A stretch of 29,529 nt of DNA from a bacterium (GCA_021839365.1 JAKCBB010000004.1:1-29529); one strand, 5' to 3'; shown: positions 15,377-23,391, counted from the first letter of the stretch. Notes: a model not told the origin generated them from the sequence alone. Made by a program: numbers and translations.

Positions 15377-16494
15377 TAACCGATAAATTGTCTTATCCCC
15401 AAACCTATAGCCACCGCAAGCGGCGCTCCTTCGCCGGCCAAAACGGGCGCGGCGGCTGCGGGGAACTCGACTCTTTTCCATGGATCAGCCTTGAGAACCG
15501 GAAGTTGGAACTGCACGGAAGCATACTTTTCTATTCCCAGAAGATTCGCTCCTCCTCCTGACAATATAATTCTCTCGACTTTCCCGTGATAATTTTTTTC
15601 GTAAATATCTTTTATCCGCTTCGCTTCGCTAAGTATAACATCCAAGAACGGCAGCATCAAAGTGGATAAACCATACTCTCCGCCTTGTCCCAACAATCCT
15701 TTTTGTTTTTTTAGCTCCTCCGCTCTCCTGACACTGACCCCCAATCCGCTCGAAACCGCTTGAGAGAGCGAGCTTCCCGCGAAATCGGTTTGCGCGCTGT
15801 ATTTCAGCAACCCGTTTTCCGCAATCATGACCGCTGTCGAACGCGCGCCTATATCGATGACTAAAGTCGTAGTCGGATCCCCTAAAGTAAGCGCTCTTGA
15901 TAAGCTTAATCCCTCTATCTCCAATGCCTTGAGCGTCAGTCCGGCCGCTTTAAACACCGCCTGGTATTTTGTAATGACTTCATTCGGCACGGAAATCAGA
16001 AAGACCTGCTGTTTCTTGGCGCCGCTCTCGTCCGTATATTCGCCTACCGGCATCCAATCCAGCGCGACTTCCTCTAGAGGCATCGGCACGACAGTCTGCG
16101 CCTGATAGCGCATGGCTTTTGAAAGCTCCTCTTCCGACATCGTCGGAACTTCTATCAGGGAAGTAAAAGCGGAAAACGAGGGAATGGAGGCCGAAACGTT
16201 CCTGGTTCTTGGGTCAAGCTTATTGATAAGCGTCTTTAAGAGCGCCGCGGTTTCCTTTTCAAGCATTTTAAGACTGCTTGTTTGTATAGCGGTATTCAGT
16301 CTGTCTAGATGGCCGTAGCTTTCGAGAACCGCATAGTTCTTAAGCCTTGGCGCTCCCGTAGGCGATGATTCTATTTCGACGGCTTTAATGGACGCGGTTC
16401 CTATATCCACGCCCAAGAAATCGCCTTCTGAAACGGCTTTCAGTATCTTTTTAACGGCCGAAAAATTTTTCGGTCTAAAGAATCTTTCAAACAT
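15376..16494 (-). CDS. pilM: Type IV pilus actin-like ATPase PilM
   Basis: 372 aa, FtsA/actin-like cytoplasmic protein. Phosphate-1 GVDIGTASIKAVEI (residues about 28-41), phosphate-2 LVIDIGARSTAVMI and the adenosine motif ILSGGGANLLGIEKY are all present, with the PilM-specific MRYQAQTVVPMPLEE segment. It forms the cytoplasmic ring that binds PilN. It is the first gene of the pilus unit. The ATG lies only 5 nt after a perfect -10 TATAAT, so the mRNA is probably leaderless. Confidence 0.95.
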   Translation of the reverse strand: MFERFFRPKNFSAVKKILKAVSEGDFLGVDIGTASIKAVEIESSPTGAPRLKNYAVLESYGHLDRLNTAIQTSSLKMLEKETAALLKTLINKLDPRTRNVSASIPSFSAFTSLIEVPTMSEEELSKAMRYQAQTVVPMPLEEVALDWMPVGEYTDESGAKKQQVFLISVPNEVITKYQAVFKAAGLTLKALEIEGLSLSRALTLGDPTTTLVIDIGARSTAVMIAENGLLKYSAQTDFAGSSLSQAVSSGLGVSVRRAEELKKQKGLLGQGGEYGLSTLMLPFLDVILSEAKRIKDIYEKNYHGKVERIILSGGGANLLGIEKYASVQFQLPVLKADPWKRVEFPAAAAPVLAGEGAPLAVAIGLGIRQFIG

Positions 16495-16498
16495 CTTG

Positions 16499-16508
16499 GA
16501 TTATAATC
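16499..16508. promoter_or_regulatory. Shared palindromic -10 of the divergent pilM and comF promoters
   Basis: GATTATAATC is a perfect palindrome and gives TATAAT on both strands. On the minus strand it ends 5 nt before the pilM ATG; on the plus strand it ends 9 nt before the comF ATG. No good -35 is seen on either side. Both transcripts would start at or within 2-3 nt of the start codon. Confidence 0.6.
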
Positions 16509-16516
16509 ATTGTATC

Positions 16517-17212
16517 ATGAATCGCCTGCGCGCAATATATGATTTTCTTCTCGACACGCTCTTCCCCCCGCTTTGCATATCCTGCAGGGCCCAGCTTTCG
16601 CGTGAAAAAAGCTTTAGCGGCGTATTATGCTTCGATTGTTTCTCCTCTCTGGAGATAAACGCCGGGTTTTTCCGTATCGCGGCGCACGGCAAGGGTAACC
16701 CTCTGATTTTGGGAGCCGCTTTGAATTACCAATCAGAAACAGCAAGGAACCTTATCCACTCTTTTAAATACGAGGGGTATTACTCCCTTTCTAAACCGTT
16801 CGCGAATTTAATAATGAGACACCTGAGACTGTCCGGCCTTTGGAATTTCGTCAAAAAAGAAAAATTCGTCCTGGTTCCCGTTCCGCTCCATCGCTCGCGA
16901 TTAAAATATCGCGGGTACAATCAATCGGAGATTCTGGCCAAAGATATACGGATATTATCAGGTTTGGAAATATGCGATGTACTGGTTAGAAAAAAGAAAA
17001 CAAAGGAGCAGGCGGAAATAAAAGACAAGAACGACAGGTTAAAAAACGTAAGAGGGTGTTTTGTTTTACGCGGCAAAGAGGTTGTCGCCGGAAAAAATTT
17101 TATGATTGTTGACGACGTTTTTACATCTGGAGCTACAATAATGGAAGCCGCCCGGATCTTATACAAAAACGGGGCCAAGAAAGTAATCGCCGTAACGGTT
17201 GCGAAAGCGTGA
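16517..17212 (+). CDS. comF: ComF-family phosphoribosyltransferase-like protein
   Basis: 231 aa. The N-terminal zinc finger has CISC and CFDC pairs (residues about 20-45). The phosphoribosyltransferase domain follows, with VPVPLHRSRLKYRGYNQ, the family signature, and the PRPP loop FMIVDDVFTSGAT (about 198-210). ComF proteins are needed for handling single-stranded DNA taken up through the competence pilus. The open frame reaches back to 16388, but that part is antisense to pilM; the ATG at 16517 follows the shared -10 and gives the typical N-terminus. Divergence from the pilus unit suggests shared control. Confidence 0.93.
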   Translation: MNRLRAIYDFLLDTLFPPLCISCRAQLSREKSFSGVLCFDCFSSLEINAGFFRIAAHGKGNPLILGAALNYQSETARNLIHSFKYEGYYSLSKPFANLIMRHLRLSGLWNFVKKEKFVLVPVPLHRSRLKYRGYNQSEILAKDIRILSGLEICDVLVRKKKTKEQAEIKDKNDRLKNVRGCFVLRGKEVVAGKNFMIVDDVFTSGATIMEAARILYKNGAKKVIAVTVAKA

Positions 17213-17267
17213 TATAAAATCAAAAAAGAATAGGCGTACGTCCATTTTGCAGTTTGATTCCTGAATT

Positions 17268-18074
17268 TTATTTATAGTACACCCTTCCTTGGACTCTCAA
17301 ATCTACGTACTGGACATCGCGCCATCCCGCGGAACTTATTATATTTTTAACGGCGGCGAGATCATCGGAGGGATCAAAAAGAAGACTGAAATACATTTCT
17401 TTATTGTCCGGCGTTTTAAACACAACCTCCTCGTAATCCATATTTTTGAAATACAGCGTCGGGTTTTTAAACCCCAAATTTTCTATAAGCGATATAACCT
17501 TAAGCAAATCGGAATAACTTTCCCGATTCAAAACGCTTGTGAGCATAGTCAGCTTATTATCATAAGAATCAAGCACGACCGGAACGGTGGAAGAAGGAAC
17601 GGACAAGGAAATATCCCCGGCTCTCAAAAAAACGACTCCCGACGCATCGGTGAAATAACAAAGGCCGCTCGAGGTTACGCACCAAAGCGCTTCCTTCTTC
17701 CTATCGGAAGCGTCAATCGTAACGTGTCCGTTAAAAAAATCTCTTTTTATCCCAAGACTTCCTATCGTTGGCAGTCCCTTAAGCGCACTATCTGTTATCC
17801 TAGGACTCCCGCCCCACACAAGAATATTGCTTAGGCTTAAAACGCGATTAAAAGAACTGTAAGCCATAAGCTGTGAGGCTATAGAAGAAATCACGTATGC
17901 TTGGGAAGTAGAAGATTCGCCGACGACGGTAACAGACCTTATCTTAAAGAGCGGAAAGTATGCCAGAAAAGCGAAAAAAAGAATGCCTGAAAGAAGGACC
18001 GACCCCGTTAAAGCATACGCCTTTATCCTTCTCCAGACACCCCACCTTATCGCGGGCTTGCTTTGGTACCGCAT
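17268..18074 (-). CDS. ftsQ: FtsQ/DivIB-like cell division protein
   Basis: 268 aa. Basic cytoplasmic N-terminus, one membrane helix (about 24-44), then a POTRA-like start (PLFKIRSVTVVGES) and a beta domain ending in DVQYVDLRVQGRVYYK, the characteristic FtsQ C-terminal strand. FtsQ links early and late divisome proteins. It follows serS with no gap (TAAATG), outside any cell-wall cluster. Sequence conservation is weak in the middle, hence moderate confidence. Its 3' end converges on comF across 55 bp with no clear terminator. Confidence 0.72.
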   Translation of the reverse strand: MRYQSKPAIRWGVWRRIKAYALTGSVLLSGILFFAFLAYFPLFKIRSVTVVGESSTSQAYVISSIASQLMAYSSFNRVLSLSNILVWGGSPRITDSALKGLPTIGSLGIKRDFFNGHVTIDASDRKKEALWCVTSSGLCYFTDASGVVFLRAGDISLSVPSSTVPVVLDSYDNKLTMLTSVLNRESYSDLLKVISLIENLGFKNPTLYFKNMDYEEVVFKTPDNKEMYFSLLFDPSDDLAAVKNIISSAGWRDVQYVDLRVQGRVYYK

Positions 18075-19388
18075 TTATCGTTGCGCCTTAATGATTTCCT
18101 TTCCGATATATTTTCTCAAAACTTCAGGGACAACAACGCTTCCGTCTTCCGTTTGGTAATTTTCAATAATAGCTATAAGAATGCGCGGGCTTGGCAAGGC
18201 GGTGTTGTTCAGCATATACACATATTTTTTTTCTCCGGTCTCATCGATATATTTCGCGTTGAGCCTTCTGGCCTGCCAGTCCAGGAAGTTGCTCGCCGAA
18301 CCGGTCTCCCCCCAGCGTTTCATTCCCGGAAGCCACGCCTCGATGTCGAACGCACGATATTTTCCCGGACTCATATCTCCGGTGCATATCTGCAGCCTTC
18401 TATAAGGCAAACCAAGCTCCTCGTGCATCTCGCCGGAGATTCCGGTCATCTCATTCTGGAGTTTGTCTGCTTTTTCCACATCCGCCTCCGCAAGCGCTAC
18501 CTGTTCAACTTTCATAAACTCGTGCACGCGGTATAATCCCTTGACGTCTTTGCTGTAGCTTCCTATTTCGCTCCGGTAACACTGGCTGTAGCCGCAAACC
18601 TTTACCGGTAAATCCTTAATATCCAAAGTTTCGTCCGAAAAATAAGCCAACAGGGACGGCTCTGCCGTTCCCACTAAAAATTTTTTATCCTTGCTCGTCT
18701 CTCCCGTCAACTCCTTGTCCGACGTCGCTACCTCGTAAATCTCGTCCGCTTCCGGATCGTACTCCAACCCCTTAAAGTACCCGCTTCCGAAAAGCGCGAA
18801 TCCCTTGACAAGCGTCGGCGGAATCATCGGACGGAATCCTTTTTCTACCATCTTATGGACGGCGTACATCATAATCCCCATCGCCAAAAGCACCCCGTCG
18901 TTTTTCACGTAGTAACCGCGGAACCCGCCGACTTTCGTTCCTTTATCGAAATCGAGTATGTCCAAATATTTTCCCAATTCAACGTGCGTCTTCGGTTCGA
19001 AGTTGAATTTCTTCGGCTCACCCCAGCGGAAAATCTCTTTATTGTCGGCGTCGCTTTTTCCTATCGGAGTATCCGGGGACGGAATAGTCGGAACCTTAAC
19101 CATAAGCTCGTCGAACTTTCTCTTAATCTCCTCCAACCTGTTCAAATCCGGTTCCCTAAGTCCGCGTCCCTCTTCGATGAGCTTCTTTCTCTCTTCATTG
19201 CCAGCGGCTTTACTTATTCTGTCGTTAAGCTCGTTTTTCGATTTATTAAAAAGTTCCGTCGCGCGCATAAGAGCAACGCGTTCCTTATCCACTCTTAAAA
19301 GCTCGTCGACATCGAGATTAATACCCTTATTTTTTACGGCTTCCTTAACTTCGCCGGCGTGATCGCGGATAAATTTAACGTCCACCAT
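18075..19388 (-). CDS. serS: Seryl-tRNA synthetase
   Basis: 437 aa, class II synthetase. The N-terminal coiled-coil arm that recognises the long variable arm of tRNA(Ser) spans residues about 25-100. Catalytic core: TAEPSLLAYFSDE, motif 2 CYRSEIGSYSKDVKGLYRVHEF, and motif 3 region ETGSASNFLDWQARR with LNNTALPSPRILIAIIENYQ. All expected active-site elements are visible. Transcribed with ftsQ from the promoter at 19408-19437. Confidence 0.97.
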   Translation of the reverse strand: MVDVKFIRDHAGEVKEAVKNKGINLDVDELLRVDKERVALMRATELFNKSKNELNDRISKAAGNEERKKLIEEGRGLREPDLNRLEEIKRKFDELMVKVPTIPSPDTPIGKSDADNKEIFRWGEPKKFNFEPKTHVELGKYLDILDFDKGTKVGGFRGYYVKNDGVLLAMGIMMYAVHKMVEKGFRPMIPPTLVKGFALFGSGYFKGLEYDPEADEIYEVATSDKELTGETSKDKKFLVGTAEPSLLAYFSDETLDIKDLPVKVCGYSQCYRSEIGSYSKDVKGLYRVHEFMKVEQVALAEADVEKADKLQNEMTGISGEMHEELGLPYRRLQICTGDMSPGKYRAFDIEAWLPGMKRWGETGSASNFLDWQARRLNAKYIDETGEKKYVYMLNNTALPSPRILIAIIENYQTEDGSVVVPEVLRKYIGKEIIKAQR

Positions 19389-19407
19389 CTTAATTAAGAT
19401 TTATCTC

Positions 19408-19437
19408 AGAATACACCCTATACAAGACGCCGGTCAA
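19408..19437 (-). promoter_or_regulatory. Promoter of serS-ftsQ
   Basis: TTGACC (19437-19432), 18 bp, TATTCT (19413-19408) on the minus strand. The start codon is 19 nt after the -10, giving a leader of about 12 nt without a Shine-Dalgarno sequence. Confidence 0.6.
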
Positions 19438-19494
19438 CGGAAATCTTTTACGGCATCAACCCGGCTAAAGGCGGAGCGATTAACGACTCATAGC

Positions 19495-19528
19495 CCGCGA
19501 TCCGCGGTTCACGTTCCGCGATGCGCGG
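19495..19528. repeat. Tandem pair of 13-bp GC-rich palindromes after lysS
   Basis: CCGCGATCCGCGG (19495-19507) and CCGCGATGCGCGG (19516-19528) are spaced 21 bp apart and differ by one base in the loop. Each can fold into a 5-bp CCGCG/CGCGG stem. They sit between the lysS stop and the serS promoter. On the plus strand the second is followed by a T-rich run. They may act as a roadblock/terminator, or may be copies of a dispersed repeat. Confidence 0.5.
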
Positions 19529-19529
19529 T

Positions 19530-20975
19530 TTATTTTCTTTTTAAAAGCGGAAAGAAAACCGTCTCTCTTATCGGCTTATCCATAAGAACCGCGAAAAGCC
19601 TCTCGGACATCCCGAATCCGCCCGTTGGAGGCATTCCGTATTCCAAAGCCTCCAGGAAATCTTCATCGAGCATTTGCGCCTCGGCATCTCCATTTTTCCG
19701 CAACTTCATCTGTTCCCCAAACCTTTCTCTTTCATCTAAAGGATCGTTCGCCTCGGAAAATCCTTTTCCAAGTTCCGTCCCGGCGGCGATAACCTGAAAT
19801 CTCTCAACCTTGTCAGGCTCGCCTTCCTTTCTTTTGGCCAGCGGCTCTATATCGACCGGGGGGTCGATAAGAAAACATGGCTGTATAAGTTTCGGCCTGG
19901 CGGCTTTCTTGAAGATTAAATCAATAAGCCTTCCTCGTCCCTGATTTTCCGAAACCTCTATTTCCAGTTCTCTCGCCTTGGACAACAGCTCCGCCTCGGT
20001 CGCATATTTCAAATCAAGTCCGGTATTCTCCTTAAAAATCCCGTAATAATCGACGGTCGGCCATTTTCCTCCCCAATCTATCATCTCACCGTTTCTTTTA
20101 GTTGCCGTCGATCCGACGGTTTTTTCCACCACCTGCTTGTACATTTTCTCAACATACTCCATTACTTCCCTATAATCCGCGTACGCCCAATAAAACTCCA
20201 TCTGTGTGTAATCCTGTAGATGCTCCGCGTCTATTCCCTCATTCCTGAAAATTCTTCCTATTTCGAAAATCTTGTCGAATCCGCCGACAAGGAGTTTCTT
20301 TAATGAAATCTCAAGCGAGATGCGCAGATAGAAATCCGTCTCGAGCGCTTTGTGCCTGGTAACGAACGGCTCGGCTTCCGCTCCTCCCGGAACGGCCTCT
20401 AAAACCGGAGTTTCAACCTCTGTAAAACCATTCTCATTCATAAACCCGCGTACCGCCGCCCAGAACACGCTCTTTTTCTTAAACATCTCATGGACCTCCG
20501 GATTGGTCATTAAATCCAGATACCTCTGCCTGAGGCGCAACTCCGTATCGTGCACTCCGTAAAATTCGCTCGGCACGGGTCTTAGAGTCTTGGCGGCTAT
20601 TTTAAAATCCGCAACTTCAAGGCTTTTCTCCCCCCTCTTTGTTTCAAATAGAACCCCCGCGGCCTGCGCGAAATCTCCTCTGTCGAGATTTTCTCTCCAG
20701 AACTCGATATCCGAAAGAAGATCTTTCTTTAAAACAAGCTGGATTGTTCCGCTTCCATCCTCCAAGTCCAAAAAGACAACTCCGCCTTGGTCGCGGATTG
20801 ATTTTATTCTCCCAGTAAGGGAAATTTTCTTCTTCAAAGAAGAAAACTCGGAGAAGTTTTTCACTGCTTCGCTAATCGGAAAGTCGCGCTTCACGCGCGC
20901 CGGATAAGGATTGTCTCCCCCCTCTTTTATTCTCTGAAGTTTCTTTTTTCTCTCTTCGATTAGCGAATCAAGCAT
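19530..20975 (-). CDS. lysS: Lysyl-tRNA synthetase, class II
   Basis: 481 aa. N-terminal OB-fold anticodon-binding domain (ISLTGRIKSIRDQGGVVFLDLEDGS near residues 50-75), then the class II core: motif 1 around EVHEMFKKKSVFWAAVRGF, motif 2 FEIGRIFRNEGIDAEHLQDY, and motif 3 GMPPTGGFGMSERL. Motif 3 departs from the bacterial LysRS norm (GLGIGIDR): the third Gly is Ser and Asp is Glu. The essential Arg is kept. It has its own promoter, with the ATG only 10 nt past the -10. Confidence 0.95.
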   Translation of the reverse strand: MLDSLIEERKKKLQRIKEGGDNPYPARVKRDFPISEAVKNFSEFSSLKKKISLTGRIKSIRDQGGVVFLDLEDGSGTIQLVLKKDLLSDIEFWRENLDRGDFAQAAGVLFETKRGEKSLEVADFKIAAKTLRPVPSEFYGVHDTELRLRQRYLDLMTNPEVHEMFKKKSVFWAAVRGFMNENGFTEVETPVLEAVPGGAEAEPFVTRHKALETDFYLRISLEISLKKLLVGGFDKIFEIGRIFRNEGIDAEHLQDYTQMEFYWAYADYREVMEYVEKMYKQVVEKTVGSTATKRNGEMIDWGGKWPTVDYYGIFKENTGLDLKYATEAELLSKARELEIEVSENQGRGRLIDLIFKKAARPKLIQPCFLIDPPVDIEPLAKRKEGEPDKVERFQVIAAGTELGKGFSEANDPLDERERFGEQMKLRKNGDAEAQMLDEDFLEALEYGMPPTGGFGMSERLFAVLMDKPIRETVFFPLLKRK

Positions 20976-20985
20976 GGCATTATTT

Positions 20986-21014
20986 ATAATAAATCAAAAA
21001 ACCAAGAACAGTAA
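20986..21014 (-). promoter_or_regulatory. Promoter of lysS, near-leaderless
   Basis: TTACTG (21014-21009), 17 bp, TATTAT (20991-20986) on the minus strand. The ATG is 10 nt past the -10, so at most a few nt of leader and no Shine-Dalgarno sequence. Confidence 0.5.
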
Positions 21015-21094
21015 CTTCCATCCTCCCGCCGAGACGCAGCACAAACGAACTCAACACGGAAGAGACAGGTGTCAATGAAAGATTCCCGTCCGCT

Positions 21095-21115
21095 CCGCTG
21101 TCCGGTGGACCGCGG
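21095..21115 (-). terminator. Hairpin after greA, possible weak terminator
   Basis: CCGC-G-GTCC-ACC-GGAC-A-GCGG folds into an 8-bp stem with one internal mismatch, starting 9 nt past the greA stop. No T run follows, so it may only stabilise the 3' end of the long ribosomal transcript. Confidence 0.35.
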
Positions 21116-21123
21116 CTTAAAAC

Positions 21124-21588
21124 CTACTCAACTCTAGTAATTACGTACTCGGTTTTCCCAGCGGGCGTGTTCACTGTTACTGAATCACCAACTTTCCTGC
21201 CAAGCAATACCCTTCCTAACGGAGATTCATTGGAAATAAATCCGTCTTCAGGCTTTGCTTCGCTGCGCCCTCCTATGAAAAACTTCATATTCTTGCCGTC
21301 TCTTGCGATCTCCACAGTGGAACCGATGCCCACAACCCCGCTTTCTCCTCCCTTTTCTCCCTTCTTAATGATAACAGACTCTTTTAATATCTGTTCAAGC
21401 TCGTCTATCCTTCTCTCAACTCGGCGCTGTTCGTCCTTAGCTTCGGCGTACTCCGAGTTTTCAGACAAATCGCCAAGTTCTTTAGCTTTCTTCAGTCTGT
21501 CAGAAACTTCCAGCCTATCCTCCCCCTTAAGCGAATCAAGCTCCGATTTAAGCTCGTTCAGGCGTTCCTCCGTCAAAAAGTACGTCAT
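21124..21588 (-). CDS. greA: Transcription elongation factor GreA
   Basis: 154 aa, full length. The N-terminal coiled-coil hairpin (residues about 5-75) carries the acidic tip motif GDLSENSEYAEAKDEQ, which enters the RNA polymerase secondary channel and stimulates transcript cleavage to rescue backtracked complexes. The C-terminal FKBP-like domain has SPLGRVLLGRKVGDSV. It is the last gene of the infA-led unit, 9 nt after the glycosyltransferase-like gene. The upstream bases are A-rich (TATAAA twice) with no Shine-Dalgarno sequence; an additional leaderless start is possible. Confidence 0.97.
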   Translation of the reverse strand: MTYFLTEERLNELKSELDSLKGEDRLEVSDRLKKAKELGDLSENSEYAEAKDEQRRVERRIDELEQILKESVIIKKGEKGGESGVVGIGSTVEIARDGKNMKFFIGGRSEAKPEDGFISNESPLGRVLLGRKVGDSVTVNTPAGKTEYVITRVE

Positions 21589-21597
21589 TTTGCTTTT

Positions 21598-22257
21598 TTA
21601 TATTTTATAAGCTCCGGACAAGAGCCAAATTTTTATTTTAATCGCATCTTTTAAATTTTGGATAAAATCCATCACAGTCTTATTCCCGAATCCATTTTCC
21701 GCTTCAATCTCCGCCTCGCTAACTCTTACCCCCGTCCTTTTCGCGATCTCCATCAACTCCAGCCAGTATCCGCACCCATTAATTTTCATTTTGGGAAGGA
21801 TGCGCTCTACGGCGGTCATAGACAGACACCAAAAACCGAAATTCCGGCCCGATTTAAAAATCTTACCGGATAAGCCTGGTAATGCACGGCGTTTCCCCGT
21901 TACCACTCCAAACCCCGCCTTAAACTCCGGCAAAAGCTTTTCTATTTCATTAATAGAAACGGAGGATCTCGGATTAAGTAACAACCGGACTTTTCCGGAA
22001 GCTTCGCTAATCCCCTTTCTTACAGCGAACCCCTCGCCCATATTCTTCTCCAGCTTTATAAGCTTGAGATTTTTAATGAAAGACGATAAGCGCTTCACTA
22101 TCTCTCTCGTAGAGTCGGTAGAAGCGGAATCTACCACTATAATTTCGTAATTTACAAGCCCCTTCGACAGATACCGATCAACGTCTATTAGGATAAGCGG
22201 TAATGTTTTTGCTTCGTTTCGTTCAGGAATGATTATTGTAATCTCAGGGGAATCCAT
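21598..22257 (-). CDS. Family 2 glycosyltransferase-like protein, catalytic motif lost
   Basis: 219 aa. The GT-A start is clear: ITIIIPERNEAKTL (about 6-19), then YEIIVVDSASTDST and KNMGEGFAVRKGISEASG. This resembles dolichyl-/polyprenyl-phosphate sugar transferases. However, where the family has the metal-binding DxD (as in DADxS), this protein reads NPRSS. The later DTQCGFK-type segment is shortened and reads NFGFWCLS. The C-terminal GYWLELMEIAKRTGVRV part is kept. The reading frame is intact and sits inside the ribosomal unit, so it looks like a maintained non-catalytic or altered-activity homologue. No membrane anchor. Confidence 0.7.
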   Translation of the reverse strand: MDSPEITIIIPERNEAKTLPLILIDVDRYLSKGLVNYEIIVVDSASTDSTREIVKRLSSFIKNLKLIKLEKNMGEGFAVRKGISEASGKVRLLLNPRSSVSINEIEKLLPEFKAGFGVVTGKRRALPGLSGKIFKSGRNFGFWCLSMTAVERILPKMKINGCGYWLELMEIAKRTGVRVSEAEIEAENGFGNKTVMDFIQNLKDAIKIKIWLLSGAYKI

Positions 22258-22269
22258 TTTTTTAGGAGG

Positions 22270-22689
22270 CTATCTCTTCTTCCACTGCGGCGATCTTCTC
22301 GCCTTGCGCAATCCGAACTTCTTGCGTTCCACCATTCTTTCGTCTCTTCTTAGATACCCCAAACCCTTGAGCGTGGTTCTGAAGTCTGGATTGAACTTCA
22401 CCATGGCTCTCGCGAGGCCTAACGTTATTGCCTCAGACTGTCCATTGATTCCTCCGCCCTTCACTGAAACGGTAACTTCCGGCCGGGATTTTTCCCCGAA
22501 CACGCTGAGAGGAGCAAACGCGGCCGCGAGCATCTTCGATACCGGAAAAAACTTATCCGCGTCTTTATCGTTCACCTTCATTTTCATGGAATCCGTGGAA
22601 AACGGGTAGATCCTTACTCTAGCGACAGCGGTCTTCCTGCGGCCCACGCCCTCAAAATATTTAATGTCTTTCGGCATAGTTTTACTCAT
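22270..22689 (-). CDS. rpsI: Ribosomal protein S9
   Basis: 139 aa. It contains YFEGVGRRKTAVARVRIYP near the N-terminus, GGGINGQSEAITLGLARAM, and the basic C-terminal tail KKFGLRKARRSPQWKKR, which reaches the P-site tRNA. Starts at 22689 (ATG overlapping the rplM end by 8 nt) or at the ATG at 22677, four bases after the rplM stop. The second matches the spacing used elsewhere in this unit. Confidence 0.96.
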   Translation of the reverse strand: MSKTMPKDIKYFEGVGRRKTAVARVRIYPFSTDSMKMKVNDKDADKFFPVSKMLAAAFAPLSVFGEKSRPEVTVSVKGGGINGQSEAITLGLARAMVKFNPDFRTTLKGLGYLRRDERMVERKKFGLRKARRSPQWKKR

Positions 22690-23032
22690 TGTCTTCTATA
22701 ACCAGCATTTTTAATCTCTCCGAAGCAAGTTTGTTCTTGGGGAGCATTCCTCTTACCGCGCGCTTCAACACCCAAGCCGGATTCTTGACAAAAGCATCTT
22801 TAAACTTCTCTTCCTTAAGATGTCCGACGTATCCGGTATGCCTGTAATAAGTTTTCTGTTCCTCTTTTTTGCCTGTCAGTTTCACTGACCTGACGTTTTT
22901 TACGATAACTTTGTTCTCGCCGACAATCCGCGGATTGAATCCTGCCGCGTTCTTGCCTTGAAGCAGCGTGGCTATCTCGCTCGACAGCCTCCCTAGCGTT
23001 TTCCCTTTAGCATCTAAAGTATGTGTCGTCAT
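22682..23032 (-). CDS. rplM: Ribosomal protein L13
   Basis: 116 aa, shorter than the usual ~140: it begins at THTLDAKGKTLGRLSSEIA, lacking the first ~12 residues of most L13 proteins, and has a trimmed C-terminus. Core motifs KTYYRHTGYVGHLK and AVRGMLPKNKL are present. The frame extends 13 codons upstream into rplQ; I choose the ATG at 23032 because it lies four bases after the rplQ TAA and gives the conserved N-terminus. Confidence 0.95.
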   Translation of the reverse strand: MTTHTLDAKGKTLGRLSSEIATLLQGKNAAGFNPRIVGENKVIVKNVRSVKLTGKKEEQKTYYRHTGYVGHLKEEKFKDAFVKNPAWVLKRAVRGMLPKNKLASERLKMLVIEDNE

Positions 23033-23036
23033 GATA

Positions 23037-23390
23037 TTAAACAAACTCGATAATTGCTTTCTTCGCGGCATCGCGCTTCCTAATAACGGCGGTTTTCACT
23101 ATCCTGGTATATCCTCCTTTGCGATCGGCGTACTTGGGAGCTATCTCATGATAAAGCTTGAAGGCCGATTTCTTCGGAAGTTTGCTTAACAAGGTTTTCA
23201 TCGCGGATAAATCCTGTTTCTTCGCTACAGTTATCAGTCTTTCAACTTTAGGCTTAATCTCCTTGGCGCGCGCTTCTGTCGTTAAAATACGCCCGCGCTG
23301 CACCAGGTTAGCCATTAAGCCGTTTACAAAACTTTGTCTGCGACCCTTAAGCCTTCCGAATTTTCTGCCCTTTTCCGCCAAATGCCTCAT
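23037..23390 (-). CDS. rplQ: Ribosomal protein L17
   Basis: 117 aa. It begins MRHLAEKGRKFGRLKGRRQSF, a form of the L17 'MRHrk..rkLgR...hR' start, followed by NLVQRGRILTTEARAKEIKPKVE and the C-terminal GGYTRIVKTAVIRKRDAAKKAIIEFV. It starts one base after the rpoA stop. Confidence 0.96.
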   Translation of the reverse strand: MRHLAEKGRKFGRLKGRRQSFVNGLMANLVQRGRILTTEARAKEIKPKVERLITVAKKQDLSAMKTLLSKLPKKSAFKLYHEIAPKYADRKGGYTRIVKTAVIRKRDAAKKAIIEFV

Positions 23391-23391
23391 C

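Noticed and set aside
16388..16516. Longer N-terminus for ComF
   Set aside because: This part lies antisense inside pilM and does not look like ComF; the conserved protein begins at the ATG at 16517.
17213..17267. Bidirectional terminator between comF and ftsQ
   Set aside because: The gap is AT-rich with a small CGTACG palindrome, but there is no stem long enough followed by T residues.
17289..17834. Plus-strand open frame of 181 codons
   Set aside because: It lies antisense to the ftsQ-like gene with no start signal or recognisable protein features.
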